NCBI GenBank assembly: GCA_036250195.1
Contig: JAVHZZ010000006.1
Location: forward strand, 70,780,940 to 70,844,939
Source of the DNA: Mixophyes australis
Lineage: Eukaryota; Chordata; Amphibia; Anura; Limnodynastidae
DNA length: 64,000 nucleotides
Direction of reading: 5' to 3'
Each line of letters begins with the position of its first letter. Position 1 is the stretch's first letter. The notes beneath the pieces were generated by a model. That model saw only the letters and a list, made by a program, of their open reading frames with translations, was not told the origin of the DNA and searched no databases. Below are positions 52,748 to 64,000 of the stretch, one piece after another. A program made the translations under genes and the position numbers.

Positions 52748-53970
52748 CAGTCATGACCAAAATTTTGTGAAAAAAATGTGTCATTCTCAAGAGTGCTGCC
52801 TCAGTTTTTATGATGGAAATTTAAATATACTCGAGTGTCATGAAGAGTGATCAGATGAATTGCATTTAATTTGAAAGTCCCTCTTTTCCATGACAATGAA
52901 CTTTATTCCAAAAATAACATTTCCACTGCATTTCGACTCTGCCACAAAAGGACCAGCTGACACCAGGTCAGTGATTCTCTTAACACAGGTGAGAGTGTGT
53001 ACAAGGCTAAAGGTCACTTTGTCATGCTGATTGAGTTAGAATAACAGACTGGAAGCTTTAAAAGGAGGGTGGTGCTTGAACTCATTGTCCTTCCTCTTTT
53101 AACCATGGTTACCTGAAAGGAAACATGTGCAGTCATCATTGCTTTGCACAAAAAGGACTTCACAGGCAAAGATATTGCTGCTAGTAAGATTGTACCTAAA
53201 TCAACCATTTATCGGCTCATCAAGAACTTCAGGAGAACGTTTCAATAGTTGCGAATAAGGCTTCAGGGCTTCCAGGACCGTCTCCTAAAGTTGATTCAGC
53301 TGCGGGGCACCACCGGTGCAGAGCTTGCTCAGGAATTGCAGTAGCCAGATGTGAGTGGATCTGCACGCTCAATGAGGTGAAGACTTTTGGAGGATGGCCT
53401 GGTGTCAAGAAGGCAGGTAAATAAGCCACTTCACTCCAGGAAAAACATCAGGGACAGACTGATATTCTGCAAAAGGCACAGGGAGTGGACTGCTGAGAAC
53501 CGAGGTAAAGTCATTTTCTCTTATTTAATCTTTCAGATTGTTTGGGACATCAGAAAAACTGCTTGTCCGAAGAAGGAAATGTGAGCGCTACCATCAGTCC
53601 TGTGTCATGCCAACAGTAAAGCATCCTGAGTCGATTCGTGTGTGGGGTTGCTTCTCAGCCAAGGGAGTGGGCTCACTCATCATTTTGCCTAAAAACACAG
53701 CCATGAATAAAGAATGGTACCAAAACATCCTCCAAAAGCAGCTTCTCCCACCCATCCAAGATGAAGCACCTTGCCATAAGGCAAAAGTGATAACTAAGTG
53801 GCTCGGGGATCAAAACTTCAAAATTTTGGGTCCATGGCCAGGAAACTTCTCAAACCTTAATCCCATTGAGAACTTGTTGTCAATCCTCAAGAGGTGGATG
53901 GACAAATAAAAACCCACAAATTCTGACAAACTCAAAGCATTGATTAGGCAAGAATGGTTATAGAATACTT
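52748..53970 (+). mobile_element. Tc1-like transposon nested in DIRS copy B
   Basis: The left terminus ACAGTCATGACCAAAATTTT is followed by a plus-strand transposase relic: N-terminal helix-turn-helix at about 53100-53330, catalytic segments (HPESIRVWGCFSAKGVGS; FSNLNPIENLLSILKRWMDK) at 53538-53909. The copy stops short of its right terminus. Confidence 0.9.
53100..53909 (+). pseudogene. Tc1-family transposase pseudogene
   Basis: Best open part is 123 codons (53538-53909), with the DDE-domain blocks RYHQSCVMPTVKHPESIRV and NFSNLNPIENLLSIL. A deletion removes the region of the second Asp (between KQLLPPIQ and DEAPCHKAKV). Upstream parts are in other frames. Confidence 0.85.
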
Positions 53971-53973
53971 GTA

Positions 53974-54003
53974 CAGTCATGGCCAAAAGTTTTGAGAATG
54001 ACA
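53974..54003 (+). repeat. Orphan Tc1 terminus
   Basis: CAGTCATGGCCAAAAGTTTT in the same orientation as the left end of the adjoining copy at 52748. So it is the left end of a second, deleted copy, not the missing right end. Confidence 0.75.
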
Positions 54004-56446
54004 TGTTGATTATCTATGAGAGATTTTATTTGAAGATTATTAACTAGTGGACTGGAGTGTCTTCTGTATATTTTTACTTCACTCTGGTATTTTGTTATAA
54101 TTTTGAATTATATTGGAAGAGCACCCCCTTGTTAGTCGAAATAATACTTTCGATTTATTCAATAAGGTTAATTCCATTCTTCGTGTGAAAACCCTTTTCC
54201 TACAAGACTTGGGTGGAAGGAAGATAGGGCTAAGAATTGCAGGACAAGGCTGCTAGCTTTGAAACCCTTTTAGCAGTAGAAATGACCAAAAGGAAGACAG
54301 TCTTCCTTGTCAGAAATTTCTAATCTACAGAGTCTAACATTTCAAAGGGCAAATGCACTAGAGCTTTCAATACAAGCTTATTTCCCACAGGCCACCGGGG
54401 GATGGGGCACAAGGGGGGGTACATGAAGTACACCTGGCAAAAACATCTGAACATCTGGTAACAGAGCCAGTCTTTGAAAGAAGACTGAGAGAGCTGACAC
54501 CTGAACCTTGAGAGCGAAGGTGCAGAACAGCATCCAATCCCTCTTGGAAGAGCATAAGTAACCTCTAAACTAAAAGATGAGGTAGGAAACCCTTTCATCT
54601 TGCACCATACAATCTGACAAATACTTTGCTCTAATGATCATGGCTTCAGCAGCACTTGACTTGAAGATCTGTTCTGCGTGGCAGACCCAATGACTGACCC
54701 ACTAACATGAAGAGTAGGTTCCAGGCTCTTCAAGGCCAATCTGGAGCTACCAGACTTACCCAAACGCCCTCTCTCGCCACCTTTCAAATGCCTCTGAATC
54801 ATTGATACAAGAGGAACAGGTAAACCAGATCAAACCACCAGGAAACTGAAAATGCATCTAACAAGACGGCCCTTGACTCTTTTTCCCTGGAGCCGAAGAG
54901 CTCCACCTTTTGGTTCAATAGAGACCACATTATAAGTCTGGCCGATCCCCATTTGTCCATAGTTTGCCAAAAGACCTCAGGATGCAGAGACCAGTTTGCC
55001 TCCTAATTCTCTAATCCTGGGCCATGAATGCAAGAATTTCAGTTGGCCCACTAATAGATCCTGTTTGTCACATGGCCAGACAACTTCTGGTGCCGCGCTG
55101 GTAATTGAGCTACAGTACTATAATTGCATAGTCTGACTGTACCTTCACTGGCTTTTCTTGCAGCTGGTGCTCTGCGCTGACCAGAGAGCAGAACACTGCT
55201 CACAGCTTGGATACCTCCAAGGTCCAAAGACCCTGAAAGTGGGACTGAAGGGTTTCCAAAGTCTAGTCCCAGATTGAGAGTGATCTTGAGAGATTCTTTT
55301 TCTGCAGCCACTAAAGGAGCGACTGAAGCACATTTGAAGGAGAAACTTGTCACATGACTGGAAAGACACAGGTGAGATCTGTTCCACTTTGAGAGCAATT
55401 CCAACTGAACTCCCTTGCATGAAACTGTATTGCCTTGAAAGTCAATACAATTTTACCCAGAACATTCACACATAAGTGTCCTGTAGTCTATCTGACAGCT
55501 ACCAGTGACTTTACCATAGTTTATAAATTCTGAATTTTGTTTGGTGGCAAGAACAACCTCTATTTTTGGATGTCGAAAGGAAAACTGAAATATATCTTAT
55601 TGTAACTGAATGAATTTGATCTTCTTGTAATGGACCGTCACCTCCACATTCGGACAGATACACTGACTGCGACTCTGTCGTGTTGAAAAGCCTGTATAAG
55701 TAGGGAATGATTATCGCTCCTTCGGATCACAACCTTTGGATTGCAACAGAGCTGCCGTGACTTTGGTGGAAACCCTAGAGGCCAACGAGAGCCAAATGGT
55801 AGTGATTGGAAGATCAGTCATTTCTCAAGATCACTGTTCAATTCAATCTGGGAGAGACATGTGAATGGCCTTTTGCAGAGGCATCCACATTTTATGTTCT
55901 GTGGGAAGCCCAGTGATTAAAAAAATACTGAGTGGAGCTCTGAGGAGACCCATGATGTATCCTTGATCCACAATTCTTCTCACCTAGGCATCGGCAGAAT
56001 CTGGGTGGGTAGAATGCCCATCATGGCGATTGCATGTCCAAAGGCTTTGCTACAGGATGTCTAGCAGCCTTTGCATTTCCCCTCTCAGCATGCCTCTACT
56101 AGGAGCAAAATATTGCCCTTTGGTATTCTGATTCCTTGTTGTCCCACAAGGAGTTAAACCTGGAGCCTTTGGACTTAAAAGCATTCACTGGAAGAAAAGC
56201 ACTTTTACCTCTTGTAACCTGATTTATGATGTTATGAAGGTCAGACCTGAACAAGATGCCTTCCAAACAAGGAAGTGATTCTGAAGTCCACATCTGCCTC
56301 CTAGACCTTCAATCAGAGGATCCGGTGAACAAAAACTGCACAGTCTGAGATCCTAGCCCCAATCATTCACTCATCTAAGCTGCCTCTCCTAAGTACGCCG
56401 TAGCTCTCTGATTTGCTTCACCAAGGGGAGTAATTGAGACACCGGC

Positions 56447-57355
56447 TTACCAGCTAACACGTCCTCTGAAAGCTGTTGGGACCACTGTGCCACACTGTAA
56501 GGCCTGCTTTAATCTAGGCATAAAAAAAGAGGTTCCTGCCAATATTAAAATGGACTTAAGGATGCCCTCTACCTTACGGTCCAAACCACCCTTAAGCGCT
56601 GCAGCATTGGGAATGGGTATTGTAGTTGTCTTAGACAACTGTGCAATTGGGGAGGAGTTTCCCATTTCCGGATCTCCTCAGAAAAAAGAATAACAGGTCC
56701 TTAGCCTATGGGACACTTCTACCTCTTGTCTGACGAGTTCCATGCCTTTCTAAATCATCCAGCTGGGAGGAATATCTCGTGTCTGGGATGCCTAATACCT
56801 GGCGCACAACCGTATCCACTCATCCACCCCCTGATGGTCATCCTTCCCTCAACATTTGCCCCTAAGAACTCTTTACCCTCTTCAGAGGAGGAACAGTTCG
56901 GATCGGACTCAATGCTCCTGCACTTATGCAAGGTGGGTGATGTGGCTGATGCTAGCATCCTCCAAAGAGGCAGAAAACTGAACTAGTCCATGAACTGAAG
57001 TTGCCAGACTTCTGGCCAAAGCAACTTTACCAGGACTACTGCCACAGGACCTTGGCCTGGTGCCTCAAACTCCCTGTAGAGCCGAAAAAATCTGCTGGAA
57101 ATCTGGTAAAGACCTCCCTTCCCGGGAAAGGGTCAGCTGAGCAAGCTCTGCAACAGAACTAGCCCAGACAGGCTCCGCCATGTTGGAACCAGAAATCCTA
57201 TTCGGCACCCAATCCTGAGACTGGAAGGCTGTTCACCAAGCGTCTGAACCTGGCTGTCAAGAACGGAATTTGGTGTTGCATTCAGCCTATGTAAACTTTG
57301 TCATTTGAAGTAACTCCATCCTTATCCCTAAAGGATCTCCCCCTATCTAACATGA
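56447..57355 (-). pseudogene. DIRS copy B gag pseudogene
   Basis: It starts MLDRGRSFRDKDG and further on reads NSSPIAQLSKTTTIPIPNAA then LKGGLDRKVEGILKS, the same block as copy A at 15830-15930. Stops and frameshifts throughout. Confidence 0.65.
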
Positions 57356-58079
57356 TAGACACAGAGGGAAGTAAAAAAAACAAAAAACCCACATAACAGA
57401 AGTTGCACAAAATCGGACAGAGAAAGTGAGCCTGCAATACAGCCCCAGAGCCCAATTATTCTGTGGGACTAACCACTCAGTCAACCCCCATATCTAGTAC
57501 CTTACATAGAAAGGGAGTGCTGGAGATCCAAGATGGCTGCTATTCTACCAAGGAGGATGTGCTTAGAAAGAGAGGAAGCACCTCCCCTACATTCTAGTAC
57601 TGGATTGGCAGCCATCTAAAATGACAGCCCCCTTCACCAATCAAGTGCCTATGGGGGCTTAGTGAGACTGCTTCTTCAAACAGAAACGTCCTAGAACCTT
57701 GGGGCTTCCCCAGTGTCCTCCAGAGTCAGGAGCAGGGGTCAACAACAAAGGCACCCTGGCACCTCCGATCCCATGCTTTGGCAGCACAGTCGTCCGTGCC
57801 ATGCACTGCCCTGCTTCTGAGCTCGAACATCGGGCAGCTGCCGTTGTGGTTCAATATGTTTAAATTTAAGAAATTAAATAGGAAAATTAAAGAAAAATAC
57901 TGCCAAAGGCAGCGCCTACAAAAAATTAACCCTACACTGCCTGTCGCTTAAACTAAACAAAACAGGGCCTTAGAGAAGCTACAAACAACTATTAAGAAGT
58001 TTAAAGTTCCTGCATGCCTGGATCCCTATACTATATTCAAGGTACCCGTTGTTCCCCAATGGACGCTGGAGAAACACCA

Positions 58080-60026
58080 TTTTGTGCTCATTTACCAATA
58101 TATTTCCTTTGTTGTTTGGTAGCTGTGGATGATCTGTGTGTGTTTGTTCATTCCATTACATGTATTCAAAATCCACAATAAACAGACATAAAACATGAAG
58201 GTCATAATCATGAAATGTAATTATTTATGAGGGGCCTCATTCACTCTGCTTTTTCTACTATTGACTTGTATATGTAAAATGGCGGTAACGCCACAAAAAA
58301 AAAAGTACAAGGTGTATATCTCCTATCTCTGTGATGACCACATATGGCTTACAAATAGAGGTTCTGGGTGATTAAAAGTTAAACATTGTGTGACACAGGC
58401 ACACTTCAGGTGATGCGCATACACAAACACCTTCTTGCTTTTTTACGTTGCTTTTATTGTCAGGATAGTAAAGTAATTTGACAGCATGGAGCTCTACACT
58501 CTTTCTTGTGACCCGAGCTGTAGATACATAAACCAACTCCCTAGCCACTGGCCACTGTTTAGCATCAGTCACAACTGAGCAATGAAACATACAGGTTTAA
58601 TTATTTTACAATCCTCCCACAGCCCTAAATTGATGGACAGATGACACTCCCACCTTGCCTTCAAAAGGGAGATTGTTGCAGGTGCGCCGTTTGATGCAGA
58701 CACACCCTGCCAGGCTTTTGCTTGCTGTGGAATTTTTTTTTTTATTATTATTATTACCACTTCAAAATATGTAAGTTAAATCAGACTCTACTATAATTTT
58801 GTCACACATGTCCTTCACCTGTATCTCTTTAAATTAGGTGACCTACTGTACAAAATGTGTAACTTTGCAGCCTTTCTCTGCAAATTGCATGCTAAATACC
58901 CATCTCCTTTTTTTAGTAGCCTGTGAAAAATGCCTCCCTTTGTCACAATTTTTTAAGGTGACAGTAGGTATTTTAAAGACCCATTTATATATGTTAGTCT
59001 TTTGGACTGAATAAAATGGGCATTTTTATTGAAAGATACTGTGTTCAAGCTTCATTGCTTACTAAAAATAAACTCATATCCACAATCTATACCTAAAGAT
59101 GACATTTTACCTAAATTGCTATCTTTGTTTTGTTTTCTTCCTTGTAATGGGTAATTGTCACGAACGCCCAGCCTGTCCCAGATATAGAAATCTGAACAGC
59201 TGCTCATGACTGGCATCCTCTTAGTCTTAAATCACATACACATGTAACATGAGCCTCGCTGGGCTTCGTAAATCCCCAAAGAATCACGGAGAATGCACTA
59301 GATTAAATTTATTTAATCTGAAACATGTTTCCAAGGCTTATTTACAAAAATTAATAACAAGACATAAAATATGTTACACAAATGAGTTTCAGAAAATAGA
59401 ATAGGAAATAAAATCAGAGTTACTACTTCCTAGTTAAGACCTGGTGTGTGAGGGAACACAATTGAGGAAAATGAGACATTTCAGTCTTGATAGACCCCTC
59501 ATAAAAATGCACAATCTCATGTCTAAAGCAGGAGATTTTAAACCCTTTTTCCACATAGCTCTCATCCCCCACCTTTGGAGTTTAGCTGTCAAAGATAGAT
59601 TGATCTCTCAAATGTCACAGTGCTTTCCAAGTGAGCTAGAGATGTCCTGAGATCGGAATGTTCACAAGGCCTTCTCACCTCTGCTCCTTCTACTTTGCTA
59701 CATGGTTTACAACTTTGGGCTTCAAACGCCTCCAAGATCGTTATCTATCCTTGGTCTGGCTAATTTCAACAGGTATTGACACTTGCATAGGTTTCAGACT
59801 CATGTCATTTAACAAAGCACACGTTGAGATTACATTACAAGGTTACAAAAAAATATTCTCATTGTTATTTTCTGTTGAATTTATGTATGACCATCTCATT
59901 ATACATAATCATCACAGAAATAAATCTCAATTTTATGAATACTGTTTAGACTACACGTAAAGACTATAATTTCTAAAATACAAGCAAATGGCATTTCTTA
60001 TGAAATTGTTCTGTATAAGACCCATG
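58080..60026 (+). other. MBTD1 intron 15, part 1
   Basis: AT-rich intronic sequence. No termini, ORF or RNA gene recognised; several short ORFs are chance. Confidence 0.5.
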
Positions 60027-60520
60027 GGCCTGATTTGTGTTCAGTCGTAACTTGGTTTGTGTAGTGTATCTTGTGTGAAATAGCTCTGCGCGTGCTCAGA
60101 AACAGACCTTATGAAACAGAATATGTGTGTGCCAATAAATATTAAATAATCTAACTGCCTACTACTTCAGGAAAGGGGGAGGAAAGTGGTGGATGAATGT
60201 AGGCCATGTACCGCAAGTACTGATACAGATGCAGCCAATTCAAGTCCTGGGTTTCTTGCAAGTAAGCCTGGTTTCAGATGTATCCATTCCACCAGCTACA
60301 GGGCAGGTATAAGTGCCAACCGATATGGCAGTCTTTGGATTAAAAACTGTACCTATGCTTGCATCTAGCTAGCACAGAACTTCTATATGCAAGGAATATT
60401 ATAAATGTGTCTTGATATAAAAAAAAATATATTGTTTAAAATCCCAGATTTTTATTGATTATCTTAAGAGTTGTTGACTTATTTTATAATGTACAATTTT
60501 TCTTTTTGTGTGTGTTCTGA

Positions 60521-60557
<37 letters not shown>

Positions 60558-60748
60558 ATGTATACGGCAAGTAACATTTAGGAAGTGTACTTACAGAGAG
60601 CTGTTTAGATTTGAATACGGTCAGAACTATGCACAAGTTCTTCCTCTTCCAATACAAGATACAAACGGCAGTGCATCCCCTCCAAACTCTTTTTTTTTTT
60701 AAAAAGCAACTTGCAAGCATATCGCATCCGTACATGAATCAGGCCCTA
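60027..60748. mobile_element. Non-autonomous DNA element with GGGCCTGATT ends
   Basis: The left end GGGCCTGATTTGTGTTCAG and the right end complement (GGGCCTGATTCATGTACGG) form inverted tips. The interior shares a block with 37500-37700. It contains a (TG)n tract at 60521-60547 and no transposase. Confidence 0.6.
60521..60560. repeat. (TG)n/(TGTA)n microsatellite
   Basis: TG repeats passing into TGTATG units. Confidence 0.95.
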
Positions 60749-60749
60749 T

Positions 60750-63700
60750 ATGTTCGTATGAACTCAAAGTATTATTGGAATATAGGCCTGGGCAAATCTT
60801 TGTCACCATTGGAAATGCATCCTCCAACCGGAACATGTCGTCCTTCCTTTCAACACTGCAAGCCTACTGTAAATGGGTCAGTTCTGGTTCACTTTAAACG
60901 GGTCACATCTTGGTAATTATTGGTTAGGTTTAGACAGAATGGGTATAATATCAATGAAATGTAGATTCTTTCTGTTAATATAAAAATAGGATTCCATCAG
61001 ACTGGACGGTTAAACTGGTGGTCAAATGACTGCATTAATTATCCAGTCATTGACCAGAAGGGGCTGTTTATGACACATTGGGAAAATATCACAATGCGTT
61101 GCTACCTTTAATCATATGCTGCAGTGAAAGTGTGATTTGTTTTTCTGAAATGCACCAGCCCTGACCATGCTAAAATGTATCTATCTTTAAAATGGGGCTG
61201 TATAAATACGGATAGCCAGGGGGTCACACAAATCCTGCCATAGCAGCTCGCCTCATCTGTCCCCGGTGATGTGATTTCCCTAGATGATTGCAGTATCTGC
61301 CCCAGTTATGGCATAGTTTGGAACTGTCTGCCAACATCCAGAAAAGGCTAAATCCCATACTAATGGTTCCCAACAGGTGTGCTGGTGAGGAGGTGGTACA
61401 ACAGGACTTCCTAAATTTATTCCACTTTTTAAAGTGAACATAATGACCCAGAAATATTTTCGTTGGAGTATGATTTTGCATAAAACTTCCAAAAAGTTCT
61501 GCTGAACATCAATATTTCATATTTGCTTGAAATAACGTGGGCTCGGTTGATGAATTGAAAAAAGGGAATATTTTATAAATTAAATTAATTTCTTAAGCTC
61601 AAGCTAATGTAATTTAAAAAAAATCATGGGGCAGTCAAATCTCTGAAAAGGGGCATGCCGGTTAAATCTAGTGTGCAAATGTGTAACCTCCCTCCCCTGG
61701 CTGCGTGAAGCAATTTGTGTATTGTAATTAGCGATTAACTGTCATGCTCATGGCTCAGTATTCCAATTCATTCAGACATCATCTATTAATGAGTGCCTGG
61801 GTTTTTTCAGTCCTTCAGCAGTGAGCCACAGTGAAATTAGTGTCCTGGCCTCTAGTAAAGGGGCGAGTCAGTGACTGGTAAGTACACAACACAGGATATA
61901 TGCGGGAGATTGTCCAAAAGTGGTAATCACTTTTTTAAAAATAATTATCACAAAAGTGAACCCTAAATCATAATTTGCTATATATTGCTACAATCCGCAC
62001 ACACAATACCTGGATTTACTATTCTAACAAGTAATTTGTTGTCCTATATATTATAAAAGCAGACACCAGCAACTGCCCAATCAGAAGTAGCTTATTTGAA
62101 ATCTGCATGTAAAAGTTCTGCTTTTTCACTTGTTTAACTATAAACTCGTGTGTAAGTTTAATTCTATTTCTTTTATTCAAAACATTATCTTTTGGCTTCA
62201 GTAATGTTATCTACCAAAATAATAGAAAAGATCATCATAAAATAATATCGCAGTTAACAATATAAAGAATTATACCTTGATAGTTTTTGCAATAAACAGC
62301 TTAACCTTTAACTTTGCAAGTAGATGTGAAGTACGGAATTTGCTGATCTGTAATTCTGAATGAGATGCTGCCCTTTGAGTTAATGATTAGCAAGTAGTGT
62401 TTTTCTATGCTCCCTGCGTAATGAAGATTCAGGTTTGTTGGGTGAGATGTTTTAAAAGGGAAAATAGTGTGATCCATGAAACATGTTTAAATTGGGAATT
62501 AAAGCTGCACTACTGTAAAGTTTTACTATCATGGTCCTCTGTTCTTCTTTCTGCCTTACCAAAAGCTGGGGTTTGAATGGGAGGGCCCGTTAAAAGCTTT
62601 AGGCAAGAGACTGGCTACTCCTGGTGATAGCATCAGTTGGGAGTCACTGGCTAAGAACACAGGAATACATTAAGTTGCAAAGGAAGGGGGTATAATTTAA
62701 TATAGCAATGGAAGATACTGCGAGATTAAAACACATTCTTTTTATTTCTGTAATCGACTGTACGGTTTAGTATATTCTTTACCAACCCAGATATTATTTA
62801 AATTTATTGCAAGAGCTGTAACTAACCAATGTGTAAAAATGTCCCCATGCCTCAAAGGATACCCCAGTGTGCCTAAACCACACGATTGAAATGTAATAAC
62901 ATTAATAATAGGGGTTGAAGGTAAGGTGGTGTATGCATTAGCCCAAATTGATAGACCACTAGGACACATTTAGGTATTTTGTGGATTGATCCAGTCTGCT
63001 GCCAGAGCATACAAAAGGTGGCTATGCACGCCTAGTATTAATAGCTCTGATACTGACATATGTGGCCTACAATGATAGACCTACCCTAATATCCAGGTGA
63101 CTATCTGCTAGTGTGCTTGGTCTTCATCCGCCACAGTCAACACGCCCCCATTTCAATGGCCACATTTGTCCAAATAGAAATAGATGAAATTAGATTTATT
63201 TGGGTCAAGAAACAGGACTAAGCCAAGTACCATGAACAGAACATTGTTTATTAAATCTTATTTTTACTTCATTTTATATAATGTACTGATATAATTTAAC
63301 ATAGGTGTAGTTAACTTAGATATATCTCTAATTGATATTTTTAAATTGAATTTCAGAAATCTTCCTGGTAGCAGGTTCTAAACAGTGACATCTTCAGCCA
63401 AAGCATCTTTTCTTTGCTTATTATTATCATCATCTGTTTATTTGTTTTAGTTCTGCACTGAGTTAAGTGCCATTATATATAGATTTGTTGTATTTTCTTT
63501 TTCAAATAAAATAAACTTGGAGACTGTGAACCATTTGTAACAGATTCCCTTTTAATGTGAACAACAAATTTCCAAGTTACATATTGAGACTGGCTTACTG
63601 CTTTAACCAGACCATGCCCATTGCACATATACAGCCCTAAGGCACAGGCAGATGACACCCATACAATGCAAGTGGAAAAGAACAGATTTGTAAAATTCTG

Positions 63701-64000
63701 CAGGATCAAGTAAACATAAACCATTACAAACTATTCTCACATTATTTATTCATTTTGGAATGTGAGAAAAGAAAATATTACAATGCAAAATGTATCTAGG
63801 AATTATAATGTATCTTTGACATATTAAACACTAAAGTGGTGGTTAGGACCAATAAAGTACTAGTTGGTTTTTGCAGAACACCCATTGTCCCATTACAATT
63901 TAAATTTTATAGATATAAGTGCATACCTATTTGTTTCATATGCTGCTTAAGACTTAAGTTGTGATCAAGGCGGGGCATATTTTCCAAACTTCCTCTCTGT
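60750..64000 (+). other. MBTD1 intron 15, part 2, no repeats recognised
   Basis: Unlike most of the window, this stretch shows no transposon termini. I looked for the missing last MBTD1 exon (expected to encode a short acidic/Gln-rich tail ending in a QEP-like sequence) and did not find it. The segment 61560-61900 has homeodomain-type TAATTA/GATTAA motifs and may be a conserved element. Confidence 0.45.

Larger units (their letters stand above)
50790..58078 (-). mobile_element. DIRS-like retrotransposon, interrupted (copy B)
   Basis: Inverted termini near 50860-50925 and 57965-58030 share GGATCCAGGCATGCAGG and ACTTTAAAC blocks. On the minus strand, gag starts near 57350 (MLDRGRSFRDKDGVTSND) and continues to about 56450; RNase H-like and downstream parts lie at about 54550-55400; recombinase relics at about 50960-51250 (STR, stop, ASAS). 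About 2.8 kb between roughly 51370 and 54180 is foreign and includes a Tc1 element. Lies in the last MBTD1 intron, opposite to the gene. Confidence 0.75.

Noticed and set aside
61224..61492. Short minus-strand ORFs in the last MBTD1 intron as the missing C-terminal exon
   Set aside because: Wrong strand and no similarity to the MBTD1 C-terminal tail; no flanking plus-strand acceptor in the right phase.

Overview
The window is vertebrate nuclear DNA, most likely from a frog. The evidence is vertebrate-type split genes with GT-AG introns plus an amphibian-style repeat load: DIRS-like tyrosine-recombinase retrotransposons, Tc1/mariner elements, hAT and palindromic MITEs, and frog-type retroposon tails. 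It holds two protein-coding genes arranged head to head. They can be rebuilt exon by exon because every splice phase closes and the predicted proteins are collinear with known families.

Left half, minus strand: UTP18, a WD40 subunit of the UTP-B module of the small-subunit processome (U3 snoRNP; 18S pre-rRNA maturation in the nucleolus). Thirteen coding exons run from 27787 down to 6467 and encode 525 residues. A non-coding first exon ends at 30684. Right half, plus strand: MBTD1, a chromatin reader with an FCS zinc finger and four MBT repeats, known as a subunit of the TIP60/NuA4 acetyltransferase complex. Fifteen exons run from 31094 to 49673 and encode 612 residues. The last coding exon, about 40 residues in other vertebrates, was not found and should lie beyond position 64000. 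The two first exons face each other across a short GC/CpG-rich interval (about 30685-31093) with ETS-like and CCAAT motifs, a probable bidirectional promoter. From memory, the same UTP18/MBTD1 neighbourhood exists in human.

The rest is intron and flank filled with mobile DNA. DIRS-like elements occur as: a near full-length minus-strand copy with inverted terminal repeats and an internal complementary region (about 11988-17670, UTP18 intron); a second minus-strand copy broken by a nested insertion that includes a Tc1 element (about 50790-58078); a short internally deleted plus-strand copy with a hairpin MITE inside it (41478-43040); truncated plus-strand copies (about 7540-10165 and 38990-41040); a degenerate minus-strand fragment (about 46350-47000); and an isolated terminal core (about 36215-36260). 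Tc1-like transposons lie at 1683-2928, 19032-19903, 26161-26802 and 52748-53970. At least eight MITEs or foldback elements are visible, two with clear target-site duplications (29035-29200, 8 bp; 44187-44356, TA). All transposon ORFs seen are broken.

I found no bacterial genes, CRISPR arrays, tRNA or rRNA genes, and no credible new biochemical system. The most interesting points are gene-structure details: the shared promoter, a four-codon upstream ORF whose stop overlaps the MBTD1 start, alternative MBTD1 N-termini and a possible spliced UTP18 3'UTR. The DIRS termini and their nesting, and a repeat-poor block in the last MBTD1 intron that could be a conserved non-coding element, also merit a look.
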